Positions 6,972 to 14,313 of a stretch of DNA of 46,480 bases are shown piece by piece. This DNA comes from VMCP01 sp964527775 (lineage in GTDB: Bacteria > Bacteroidota > Bacteroidia > NS11-12g > UBA955). Made by a program: the position numbers and the translations under genes. The notes under the pieces were generated by a model. It made no database searches and had not been told where the DNA came from. It was given only the letters and a program-made list of their open reading frames with translations. The stretch lies in contig CAZGQS010000015.1 in assembly GCA_964527775.1 (NCBI GenBank), positions 1 to 46,480 of the forward strand, given 5' to 3'. Numbering within the stretch: the stretch's first letter is position 1; each line of letters starts with the position of its first letter.

Positions 6972-7772
6972 ATGAGATTGATTATACCAATGGCCGGAAT
7001 GGGTAAACGCATGAGACCCCATACCCTTACAACTCCAAAACCACTTTTAAAAGTTGCAGGCAAGTCAATTGTACATTGGCTTATAGAAGATATAGCCGCA
7101 GTTTGTGGCGAAACCATCGAAGAAATTGGTTTTGTTGTAGGCCGTTTTGGTGAAGAAACCGAAAAAGAACTCATCAGCATCGCTGAATCGGTAGGTGCTC
7201 AAGGCAAAATCTTTTATCAAGACAAAGCAGAAGGTACCGGACATGCCATTCTATGTGCACGTGAATGCCTCAAAGGGGATGTCATCGTTGCNNNNNNNNN
7301 NNNNNNNNNNNNNNNNNNNNNNNNNNNNNNNNNNNNNNNNNNNNNNNNNNNNNNNNNNNNNNNNNNNNNNNNNNNNNNNNNNNNNNNNNNNGGCATGTTA
7401 TTCGTACCAGGTGCCGTTGATGAGTGGTTAGATTGTGGTAATTATTCAGCTACGGTTTACACCAATCAAAGAGTATTAGCCAATAAATCTGCTCAATTTG
7501 AAGGCGTTGCTGCTCGTTTCACTCAAAACGTTACCATTCATGAACCTTGTTTCATTGGTGAAGGCGTTGAACTGAAAAATTGTGAAATTGGTCCGTTTGT
7601 GAGCATTGGAAACAATTCCAAACTAGAAAATTGCGTTATTCGCAACAGTATCATCCAAGAGTCTTGCGATATCAAAGAATTTGAATGCGAGAACTCCATG
7701 ATTGGTAACCACGTATGCTTGAACGGAAAAACAAAAGAATACAGTCTCGGCGACTACTCAGTTTTGGCTTAG
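6972..7772 (+). CDS. Sugar-phosphate nucleotidyltransferase, interrupted by an assembly gap
   Basis: The N-terminal half starts MRLIIPMAGMGKRMRPHTL and continues TPKPLLKVAGKSIVHWLIED, a nucleotide-binding loop of the glucose-1-phosphate thymidylyl/uridylyltransferase family. After 100 Ns the protein resumes with VDEWLDCGN and continues as hexapeptide (left-handed beta-helix) repeats, such as CFIGEGVELKNCEIGPFVSIG. It probably makes an NDP-sugar for surface glycans. Only about 33 residues are represented by the Ns. Relatives have roughly 100 residues there and about 330 in total, so the real gap is probably near 300 nt. That the frame is kept across 100 Ns is chance. The stop overlaps the next gene by 58 nt. 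Confidence 0.85.
   Translation: MRLIIPMAGMGKRMRPHTLTTPKPLLKVAGKSIVHWLIEDIAAVCGETIEEIGFVVGRFGEETEKELISIAESVGAQGKIFYQDKAEGTGHAILCARECLKGDVIVXXXXXXXXXXXXXXXXXXXXXXXXXXXXXXXXXXGMLFVPGAVDEWLDCGNYSATVYTNQRVLANKSAQFEGVAARFTQNVTIHEPCFIGEGVELKNCEIGPFVSIGNNSKLENCVIRNSIIQESCDIKEFECENSMIGNHVCLNGKTKEYSLGDYSVLA
7292..7391. other. Assembly gap, 100 N
   Basis: Exactly 100 consecutive N inside the nucleotidyltransferase gene. The round number is a usual placeholder for a scaffold gap of unknown size and is not a measured length. Confidence 0.97.
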
Positions 7773-8614
7773 TAGTACTTTTGTTTTCAATCGTTTCAAT
7801 TTCTGGCTTGCCCTTTGCTAGCGCGTTAAACGCTCAACCATTCACTCCCCTTCCTGAGCCAAGATTTCCCCAATCTCCCAAAAAAACAGCTTGGGCAGAT
7901 TCATTTCGTAAAGCGGAAACTTTGCGTGTAAACTCTCCTACCGAATCTTATTCTGCATATTTGAGGATTGCTGAAAATTGCAAAGACTCATCCATTCTTG
8001 CAATTTCTTATTACCGCTTATCTCAATCAGAGAATCAACTTGCATATGCTGAAAACTACATCAACAAAGCATTGCAACTTTACCCACAACAAGAAGATTT
8101 TCTCATGGTGAAAGCGAATGTTCTAGAAAAAGCATTCAAATTCAATGAATCTTGGCCCATTAGGAGCCAATTGATTCGATTAAAACCACGCTATATTAGC
8201 AGATACAGAGAAGGAATTTATACGGCTACCATGGCGGGCTTCGAAGATAGCGCTGACCATTTGCGCAACATTTGGCAATCAGAATTTGGCGGAACTCCTC
8301 CCCAAGGATTTACCAAATTTAAAAAAACACCCCTATCAAACAAAAGTGTTGAAACGGTTCATAACGAACTCAACGAATTAGAAAAAAAGATTCTTGGTGC
8401 TTACTCAAAACGAGATATAAAAACTTTTTTAGAGTTAACTGACGAGTTTGAAACTATTTATCCTTTCCTTTCAAATCACCTTAAATGCCATGCCGCTATG
8501 AATTTAGAATTATCCAATAAATGCAATGAAGCCAAAAAACTTTGGCATGAAATTGGCTCAAATCCAGAAAATATTCCATCCATTTACCAATCCCAACAAC
8601 ATTTATGTCCATAA
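7715..8614 (+). CDS. Exported TPR-like protein
   Basis: The protein has 299 aa. It starts with a basic stretch (MLERKNKRIQSRR) followed by a long hydrophobic core and a likely signal-peptidase site near ASALNA, so it is probably periplasmic. The middle contains tetratricopeptide-like helix pairs, for example AENYINKALQLYPQQEDFLMVKANVLEKA. No catalytic motif is visible. The only ATG that includes the whole signal peptide lies 58 nt inside the preceding gene in another frame. The gene overlaps the DUF4292 gene by 10 nt. This TPR, DUF4292, EnvC-like order is familiar in Bacteroidota, and I infer an envelope role. Confidence 0.75.
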   Translation: MLERKNKRIQSRRLLSFGLVVLLFSIVSISGLPFASALNAQPFTPLPEPRFPQSPKKTAWADSFRKAETLRVNSPTESYSAYLRIAENCKDSSILAISYYRLSQSENQLAYAENYINKALQLYPQQEDFLMVKANVLEKAFKFNESWPIRSQLIRLKPRYISRYREGIYTATMAGFEDSADHLRNIWQSEFGGTPPQGFTKFKKTPLSNKSVETVHNELNELEKKILGAYSKRDIKTFLELTDEFETIYPFLSNHLKCHAAMNLELSNKCNEAKKLWHEIGSNPENIPSIYQSQQHLCP

Positions 8615-9270
8615 AAAATATAAAATCAACCCTTTTACTGATTGGCCTTTCCTTAATTTCAAGTAGTTCTCTTCAAGCCCAAGATATCAACATCAACCAA
8701 GATAATTGGAACCACATAACCGCAAGTTATTTGGTTGATCTCAACCTAGACGGAAATGAAATGGCCGGTAAAATGTCTATAAGAATGCGAAAAGACAGTA
8801 TTGTTTGGTTTTCCATTTCTGCCAGCATTGGAATTCAAATTGCGAAAGGCGTTATCAGAAAAGACTCCATGTTTTTTTTGGATCTCTACAATAGACATTA
8901 TTACGCGCAAAGCACAAGTGATCTCCTTCAAGACCTACCCATAGCAATTCCACAAACAGATACGGGTACTTTCGCTATGAGTTTTATACAAGGAATATTC
9001 ACAGGGAGTATTGCTACTGGCGGACAGTTCAACTACGAAAACAGTTTTGGAAAAGCCAACATCACTTATGACTCAGCTGCTCAAAGTTTTCCACCTCCCA
9101 ATTTTTCAATCAAAATTGAAGTGAAAAATCCACCAACCGCCACTAGCCAAAGACCAAAATCTAATAATGGCCTAAATAACATACGCTTGGATGCTGAGTT
9201 AAAAACTGTTCGATTTGATGCTATACCTTCGTACCCATTCTCGGTGTCTGCCGATTATGAACGAAAATGA
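8605..9270 (+). CDS. DUF4292 family envelope protein
   Basis: The protein has 221 aa with a signal peptide (residues 1-25, ending SLQAQ). The core phrase MRKDSIVWFSISASIGIQIAKGVIRKDS, followed by LYNRHYYAQSTSDLL, matches the DUF4292 pattern I know: strands with RxxKDSxxW, then a YY motif. Such proteins are predicted to fold like lipoprotein carriers (LolA/LolB-like), which is a family-level inference. No lipobox cysteine is present, unlike in some relatives. It overlaps the upstream gene by 10 nt and the downstream gene by 4 nt (ATGA), so the three are translationally coupled. Confidence 0.8.
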   Translation: MSIKNIKSTLLLIGLSLISSSSLQAQDININQDNWNHITASYLVDLNLDGNEMAGKMSIRMRKDSIVWFSISASIGIQIAKGVIRKDSMFFLDLYNRHYYAQSTSDLLQDLPIAIPQTDTGTFAMSFIQGIFTGSIATGGQFNYENSFGKANITYDSAAQSFPPPNFSIKIEVKNPPTATSQRPKSNNGLNNIRLDAELKTVRFDAIPSYPFSVSADYERK

Positions 9271-10514
9271 GAATCTGGTGCTTTTTTGTAATCCTATTCA
9301 CTCTACCCACTTTGGGTTTTGGTCAATCTCGCAAATCATTGGAAGAGAGACGATTAAAAATTGAACGGGAACTTGCCGAAAGCCAAAAAATTCTTAAAAC
9401 CACACAAAAAGAAAAAAACGCCACCCTTCATCAACTCAATACTTTAAGTCGCATCATTGAGCAACGTGAAGTTTTGATTTCGAATTTATCCATTGAAGTA
9501 GTTGCTGCCGAGTCTGAAATTCAACATCAATCTCGATTGTTAGATACGCTCATGGCGCACTTGCAAGTGGAAAAATTAAAATTGAGTAAGACCGTTAGGA
9601 AAGCCTATAAAACCAGAAAATCTGGAAGAGAAGTGGCCTTTGTTTTCACTTCAACCAACCTCAAACAGGCACTCAGACGATGGAAGTATCTCAGAAAACT
9701 TTCCGATTACAGAAGATTTCAAATCTCTCAGCTGAATGTGCAACAAACCGAAGTTGAAACAGCCTTGATGAAATTAAATGTCATTAAAGCCGAGAAGACT
9801 TCATTATTGGGTTCAAAAGAACAAGAAAAACAAAAATTGGAAGTAGACAAAGAATCTAAGGTTCAAATTGTGAAAACCCTGTCTGCCAAGGAAGATGAAC
9901 TTCAAGATAAAATCAGACTGAAACGCAAACAAATGGCAAAGCTTGACCGAGCCATAAAACTTGCCATTGCCCGAGAAATAGAAGCAGAACGAAAGCGTCA
10001 AGCTAGGAATGCCCAAAGAACTTCTACTTCAGCAAAATCTAGTGGAACTTCCAAAACAGAACGTTCTGAAACTTCGCTAACACCAGAATCAAGAGCATTA
10101 AGCAACTCGTTTTCTTCTAATAGAGGGGGACTTCCTTGGCCTGTTGATCGCGGATTTATATCCCAACGTTTTGGAGTTCACTCCCACCCCGAATTTAAAA
10201 ATATCACCCTTGAAAATAATGGAGTAGATATCACTACTTCTTCAGGCTCACGCGCCAAAGCCGTATTCAAAGGAACGGTAAGCGCCATTCTTTCTATACC
10301 AGGCCAAGGCGAGGCCGTTCTAGTTAATCATGGTGAATATTTTACAGTATACTCCAGATTAAGCAGTGTTTCCGTTTCCAAAGGTGAACAAATTAATACA
10401 GGAACAACCATTGGTCAAATCATGGAAGATGATGACGGAAAATTCGTTTTACAATTCCAAGTATGGCAAGGCCAAGACAAACAAAATCCGGAAGGCTGGT
10501 TAAAATCTCGTTAA
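9267..10514 (+). CDS. EnvC-like murein hydrolase activator with degenerate LytM/M23 domain
   Basis: The protein has 415 aa: a signal peptide (about 1-19), a long coiled coil rich in K, E and Q (about 22-250), a low-complexity linker, and a C-terminal LytM/M23 fold (about 290-415). The zinc site of active LytM enzymes is lost. The HxxxD position reads NNGVD (in LENNGVDI), and the final HxH position reads LQFQVW. E. coli EnvC likewise has an inactive LytM domain and activates amidases during septum splitting, so an activator role is the best inference. It begins with an ATGA overlap at the end of the DUF4292 gene and is the last gene of the operon. Confidence 0.85.
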   Translation: MRIWCFFVILFTLPTLGFGQSRKSLEERRLKIERELAESQKILKTTQKEKNATLHQLNTLSRIIEQREVLISNLSIEVVAAESEIQHQSRLLDTLMAHLQVEKLKLSKTVRKAYKTRKSGREVAFVFTSTNLKQALRRWKYLRKLSDYRRFQISQLNVQQTEVETALMKLNVIKAEKTSLLGSKEQEKQKLEVDKESKVQIVKTLSAKEDELQDKIRLKRKQMAKLDRAIKLAIAREIEAERKRQARNAQRTSTSAKSSGTSKTERSETSLTPESRALSNSFSSNRGGLPWPVDRGFISQRFGVHSHPEFKNITLENNGVDITTSSGSRAKAVFKGTVSAILSIPGQGEAVLVNHGEYFTVYSRLSSVSVSKGEQINTGTTIGQIMEDDDGKFVLQFQVWQGQDKQNPEGWLKSR

Positions 10515-10519
10515 CTTTG
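10512..10519 (+). promoter_or_regulatory. TAnnTTTG -7 promoter box for the dehydrogenase gene
   Basis: TAACTTTG overlaps the stop codon of the EnvC-like gene (TAA 10512-10514). A 4-nt spacer (TAAT) leads to the ATG at 10524, which predicts a leaderless message and a new transcription unit despite the short intergenic distance. Confidence 0.55.
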
Positions 10520-10523
10520 TAAT

Positions 10524-11366
10524 ATGAAGACCGTAGCAATTATAGGTTCTGGAGTCATGGGTTCAGGTATAGCACTATGCTCTGCACAAAGCGGGTATGA
10601 AACTATGGTTTACGACATCAATTCCGATGCCTTAAATAAAGCTAAAACCTACATTACTCAACTCATTGATACGTCTATTTCAAAGGGGAAATCAACTGAA
10701 GAACAAAAAGTAGCCACTCTCTCTAACCTAAAATTCACCTCCCAATTTGATGACCTTAAAGCTGATTTAATTCTTGAGGCCATTTTAGAAAAACTTCCCC
10801 TTAAACAAGAGCTCTTCCAAAAATTGGAAGCGCAAAATAGCCCCAATTGCATTTTTGCAACCAATACTTCTTCCATCCCCATCACACAAATTGCATCGGT
10901 ACTGAATCACCCAGAAAGATTGGTTGGTGTGCACTTTTTCAATCCAGCTCATCTCATGAAACTAGTTGAAATTATCAAAGGTGCCGCAACCGCTGATTCA
11001 ATAGCAGTAACTGCCTTTGAATGGGCTATATCTCTAGGAAAAACAGCCGTTTATGCTCAAGACTCTCCTGGTTTTATTGTAAATAGAGTTGCCCGACACT
11101 ATTACGTTGAAGCCCTAAAAGCACTTGAGGAAGGCGTTGCAGATTTCGAAACCATTGACCGATTAATGGAAAGTATCGGTTTCAAAATGGGCCCTTTCAG
11201 ACTCATGGATTTAATTGGAGTTGAAACCAATTACTCGGTTACCAGCTCCATGTTTGAGCAATTTCAATATGATCCTAAATTTAGACCTAGCAGAATTCAG
11301 AAGCAGAAAGTAGATGCTGGTTTTCATGGCCGAAAAACCAAAAAAGGATTTTACGATTATGAATAA
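10524..11366 (+). CDS. 3-hydroxyacyl-CoA (3-hydroxybutyryl-CoA) dehydrogenase
   Basis: The 280 aa is the normal length of the short 3-hydroxybutyryl-CoA dehydrogenase form. The NAD-binding Rossmann loop is at residues 7-17 (IGSGVMGSGIA). The family signature is GVHFFNPAHLMKLVEII with the catalytic histidine, and the C-terminal domain has SPGFIVNRV, the MGPFRLMDLIG loop and a terminal GRKTKKGFYDYE. It oxidises 3-hydroxyacyl-CoA to 3-ketoacyl-CoA with NAD(P) in fatty-acid or butanoate metabolism. No partner thiolase or hydratase is nearby. Its stop overlaps the next gene by 8 nt. Confidence 0.92.
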   Translation: MKTVAIIGSGVMGSGIALCSAQSGYETMVYDINSDALNKAKTYITQLIDTSISKGKSTEEQKVATLSNLKFTSQFDDLKADLILEAILEKLPLKQELFQKLEAQNSPNCIFATNTSSIPITQIASVLNHPERLVGVHFFNPAHLMKLVEIIKGAATADSIAVTAFEWAISLGKTAVYAQDSPGFIVNRVARHYYVEALKALEEGVADFETIDRLMESIGFKMGPFRLMDLIGVETNYSVTSSMFEQFQYDPKFRPSRIQKQKVDAGFHGRKTKKGFYDYE

Positions 11367-11817
11367 ATCCGTTCTTTGGGCAGTTTTATTGTTCAGTATA
11401 GTGTCTGTTTTCTCTGGGTGCGATAAATCACGAAGAGTAACTGAAAATATTCCCAAAGGATTGGTCAACATCATCATTGATTTAGATCTACCTTCCTACA
11501 TGCACCTTAATAATGTTGGTACCCACGCCTATTTTGATGGAGGCGTTCGCGGTGTTCTAATCATTCATGATTTTGATGATCAGTGGTATGCGTTTGAAAG
11601 AACCTGCGCCTATCAACCCGGTAATCAATGTTCAAACATCTGGGTAGACTCCATCAATATCCAATTGAAATGTGGAAATTATAGAGGTACCGATTTTGAA
11701 GCATGCTGCAATAGCACCTACATGTACCAAGGTTTTCCGCTTTCTGGTCCGGCCGCCGGACGGCTAGCACAATACACCGTTTCACGCAACGGCAATGTTG
11801 TACAGGTGTACAATTAA
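11359..11817 (+). CDS. Lipoprotein with Rieske-like fold and altered cluster ligands
   Basis: The protein has 152 aa with a lipoprotein signal peptide (LLFSIVSVFSGC, lipid on the Cys of GCDKS). The body looks like a Rieske beta-domain: RTCAYQP, an internal VDSINIQLKCGNY, then FEACCNSTYMYQGFPLSGPA and a terminal LAQYTVSRNGNVVQVYN. Canonical Rieske boxes are CxH and CxxH; here they read CAY and CCNSTY, so both histidine ligands are missing. It may be a structural relative with cysteines in other roles. I chose the ATG at 11359, which overlaps the dehydrogenase stop and gives a good signal peptide, over the ATG at 11314. Confidence 0.65.
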   Translation: MNKSVLWAVLLFSIVSVFSGCDKSRRVTENIPKGLVNIIIDLDLPSYMHLNNVGTHAYFDGGVRGVLIIHDFDDQWYAFERTCAYQPGNQCSNIWVDSINIQLKCGNYRGTDFEACCNSTYMYQGFPLSGPAAGRLAQYTVSRNGNVVQVYN

Positions 11818-11927
11818 GTTCTTTAGCGATACACCAAAATTTTAAGCCTTTCGTATTCCTGATCAAAAAAAATGTGGTAAACCTGTGTAAAATTTTCAAA
11901 AATCCTTTTTTTTAATATTGAGTTTCC

Positions 11928-11935
11928 TATATTTG
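11928..11935 (+). promoter_or_regulatory. TAnnTTTG -7 promoter box for the OmpA gene
   Basis: TATATTTG is an exact consensus match and lies 43 nt before the ATG at 11979. Unlike most boxes in this window it leaves room for a leader of about 40 nt, which may matter for an abundant outer-membrane protein. Confidence 0.55.
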
Positions 11936-11978
11936 TCAACTACTATATCTATAAACAACCAAAAAAATCGGACGGAAT

Positions 11979-13628
11979 ATGATGAAACACTACCTTAAGC
12001 ATTCCTTCATCGCTTGTTTATCTATGATCTCAGTATCTGGATATTCACAAGCTCCCGGAACACACTCCATTGAATTAAATGGTGGACTTAGAGAATATTT
12101 AGGAGACATGGGTACTTCTTTGTTCTTCTCTAAAGCCCCAAACTACCAAGGAGGCGGTGCAGCCTTTGCTTATTACGTTAGCCCTAGTATTGATGCTGTA
12201 GTTAACTTAAGCGCGGGTGAAGTTGGCTTTAGCCAAGACATTTCTAATTTCGTAGCTGAAAGAGACATTCTTTGGCGCAGTTTCCGTGCTCAAACTGGAG
12301 ATTTGACTTTTGGTGCTCGTTATAAACTAAACAACGGTAGCATTTTAGCTGAAGACGCTAAATTCGCCCCCTATGTGTATGGTGGTATTGGTGCTTTCTA
12401 CACCCACTCAACCATCAAATGGGGTCCACACCCATACACAGCTGCTAATCGTCCTGACCAATGGGGTAATGACCACTTAGTTCAAAATACTGTCACTAAC
12501 CTTGGTTTCGCAGCTCAAGGTGGGCTTGGTTTCAAGTTTTTTATCAATGATGCACTTGCGCTTCATTGGCAATACACCATGACCTACACCTACAATGATC
12601 GTTGGGATGGTGCTAACTACCCTGATCCAAACCCTTCAATAGATAAACCCCTTGATAACCGTTTGTACAGAACCAATGATGCTTGGGGATATCACGCTTT
12701 AGGATTCTCTTATGCTATTGGCGAAGGCGGAATGTCTGGCGGAGGATCTAAGCGTATGAAAGACGAAGACGAAGACGGCGTTCCAAACAAATACGACAAG
12801 TGTAAGAAAACTCTTCCTAAATACAGAAAATTTGTTGACTCAGAAGGTTGTCCTGTGGATACTGATGGTGACGGAGTACTTGACGGTGATGACGAATGTA
12901 TTGACATTAAAGGTTATCCTAACCTCAATGGTTGCCCTGACGCTGATGGCGACAGCATTCCAGATAAAAATGACGCTTGTCCAAAAATTGCTGGATTACC
13001 TGAATTTAAAGGTTGCCCTGACACAGATGGCGATAAAGTAGCCGATAATGTTGACCGTTGTCCTACTGTTGCTGGTTTGGCTTCATTGAAAGGTTGTCCA
13101 GACAAAGACGGTGACAATGTTGCTGACATTGATGATAAATGCCCTGAAAAACCAGGAACTGCTGGTTCTGAAGGTTGCCCTGACACAGACGGTGACGGTG
13201 TATTTGATAACATTGACCGTTGTATTGATAAACCAGGTAAAGCTGAAAGTAAAGGTTGCCCAGTAATTGAAGAAAAAGTACTTGAGCAAGTGAAGAAATA
13301 CACTCAAGGTATTAACTTTGAAAACAACAGCGCAATCATTGCTGCTGCTTCAAACAAAAGCTTAGATGCCTTGGTTGACATTTTGAATAACTATCCTGAG
13401 GCGATGGTTGAGGTTCAAGGTCACACTGATAACGTAGGTGATGCTTCTGCTAACAAACAATTGAGCCAAGATCGTGCTGCTGCCGTAGTGAAATACCTCA
13501 CAGGTAAAGGCGTTAACGGTGCACGTTTGAAAGCTGTAGGATACGGACAAGAAATGCCAATCGCTGATAACTCTACAAAAGCCGGTAAAACCAAAAACCG
13601 CAGAGTTGATTTTGTATTGACTTACTAA
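11979..13628 (+). CDS. OmpA-family outer-membrane protein with TSP type-3 repeats
   Basis: The protein has 549 aa. A signal peptide (1-24, ending GYSQA) is followed by an N-terminal beta-barrel-like region (about 25-255). Next come at least five calcium-binding thrombospondin type-3 repeats (about 260-425), with motifs such as DTDGDGVLDGDDEC and DADGDSIPDKNDAC, each closed by GCP. The C-terminal OmpA-like peptidoglycan-binding domain (about 435-549) contains VEVQGHTDNVGDASANKQLS and ends NRRVDFVLTY, with the Asp and Arg that bind meso-diaminopimelate. It anchors the outer membrane to the wall. A strong terminator follows. Confidence 0.93.
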   Translation: MMKHYLKHSFIACLSMISVSGYSQAPGTHSIELNGGLREYLGDMGTSLFFSKAPNYQGGGAAFAYYVSPSIDAVVNLSAGEVGFSQDISNFVAERDILWRSFRAQTGDLTFGARYKLNNGSILAEDAKFAPYVYGGIGAFYTHSTIKWGPHPYTAANRPDQWGNDHLVQNTVTNLGFAAQGGLGFKFFINDALALHWQYTMTYTYNDRWDGANYPDPNPSIDKPLDNRLYRTNDAWGYHALGFSYAIGEGGMSGGGSKRMKDEDEDGVPNKYDKCKKTLPKYRKFVDSEGCPVDTDGDGVLDGDDECIDIKGYPNLNGCPDADGDSIPDKNDACPKIAGLPEFKGCPDTDGDKVADNVDRCPTVAGLASLKGCPDKDGDNVADIDDKCPEKPGTAGSEGCPDTDGDGVFDNIDRCIDKPGKAESKGCPVIEEKVLEQVKKYTQGINFENNSAIIAAASNKSLDALVDILNNYPEAMVEVQGHTDNVGDASANKQLSQDRAAAVVKYLTGKGVNGARLKAVGYGQEMPIADNSTKAGKTKNRRVDFVLTY

Positions 13629-13661
13629 GACACAACAACAACCAAACTATACCAATAAAAG

Positions 13662-13691
13662 GAGGGAGTTTTCGGACTCCCTCTTTTTTTT
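13662..13691 (+). terminator. Rho-independent terminator after the OmpA gene
   Basis: The stem GAGGGAGT (13662-13669) pairs with ACTCCCTC (13676-13683) across a 6-nt loop and is followed by eight T (13684-13691). Confidence 0.9.
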
Positions 13692-13725
13692 GATATAACG
13701 ACCTCCAATTACCCTAAGCTTTCCA

Positions 13726-13733
13726 TAATTTTG
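13726..13733 (+). promoter_or_regulatory. TAnnTTTG -7 promoter box for the acetyltransferase-galE unit
   Basis: TAATTTTG with the 4-nt spacer AAGC before the ATG at 13738. It predicts a leaderless message. Confidence 0.6.
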
Positions 13734-13737
13734 AAGC

Positions 13738-14313
13738 ATGAGTAATTTCTTCGTTCACCCTTCTGCTATTATTGATGAGGGTGCTCAAATTGGTGAGGGT
13801 TCAAAAATTTGGCATTTCAGCCATGTAATGCCTAAATCTACCCTAGGTAAAAATTGCAACATTGGACAAAACGTTTATATTGACAACAATGTAACCATTG
13901 GAAATGGGGTTAAAATTCAAAACAACGTCTCTGTCTATGCAAATGTGACCGTTGAAGATGATTGTTTTCTGGGGCCTAGTATGGTTTTCACCAATGTAAT
14001 GAACCCAAGAGCATTTGTGGAGAGGAAGAATGAATTTAGAAATACACTATTGAAAAAAGGGTGCAGTGTAGGTGCAAATGCAACCATTGTTTGCGGTTCT
14101 ACTTTAGGAGAGTATTGTTTTGTGGGTGCAGGATCTGTAGTAAATAAAGATGTGCCTGCTTACGCAATGGTTGTGGGAGTGCCCATGAGAATCATAGGTT
14201 GGATGAGTAAACACGGCGAAAAACTCAATTTTGATCAAGATGGTTATGCTACTTGTCCAACTACAGGAGAAAAATATCAAAAAACAGGCTCTGAACAAGT
14301 AATTGCTTTGTAA
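13738..14313 (+). CDS. WbpD/WlbB-like sugar N-acetyltransferase (hexapeptide repeat)
   Basis: The protein has 191 aa made almost wholly of left-handed beta-helix hexapeptide repeats, beginning HPSAIIDEGAQIGEGSKIWH and continuing NIGQNVYIDNNVTIGNGVKI. The DDCFLGPSMVFTNVMNPR segment, the VCGSTLGEYCFVGAGSVVNK segment and the IIGWMSK ending are typical of UDP-2-acetamido-3-amino-2,3-dideoxyglucuronate N-acetyltransferases. These use acetyl-CoA to make diacetylated uronic acid sugars for O-antigen or capsule. The other enzymes of that pathway are not in view, so the substrate is inferred. The stop directly abuts the galE ATG. Confidence 0.87.
   Translation: MSNFFVHPSAIIDEGAQIGEGSKIWHFSHVMPKSTLGKNCNIGQNVYIDNNVTIGNGVKIQNNVSVYANVTVEDDCFLGPSMVFTNVMNPRAFVERKNEFRNTLLKKGCSVGANATIVCGSTLGEYCFVGAGSVVNKDVPAYAMVVGVPMRIIGWMSKHGEKLNFDQDGYATCPTTGEKYQKTGSEQVIAL

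Noticed and set aside
7195..7431. ORF through the N gap in a second frame
   Set aside because: Artefact of translating 100 N; flanking residues do not resemble any protein, while the other frame matches the family.
12914..13303. Minus-strand ORF of 129 codons opposite the OmpA gene
   Set aside because: Mirrors the repetitive calcium-binding TSP3 codons; no homology, start context or promoter.
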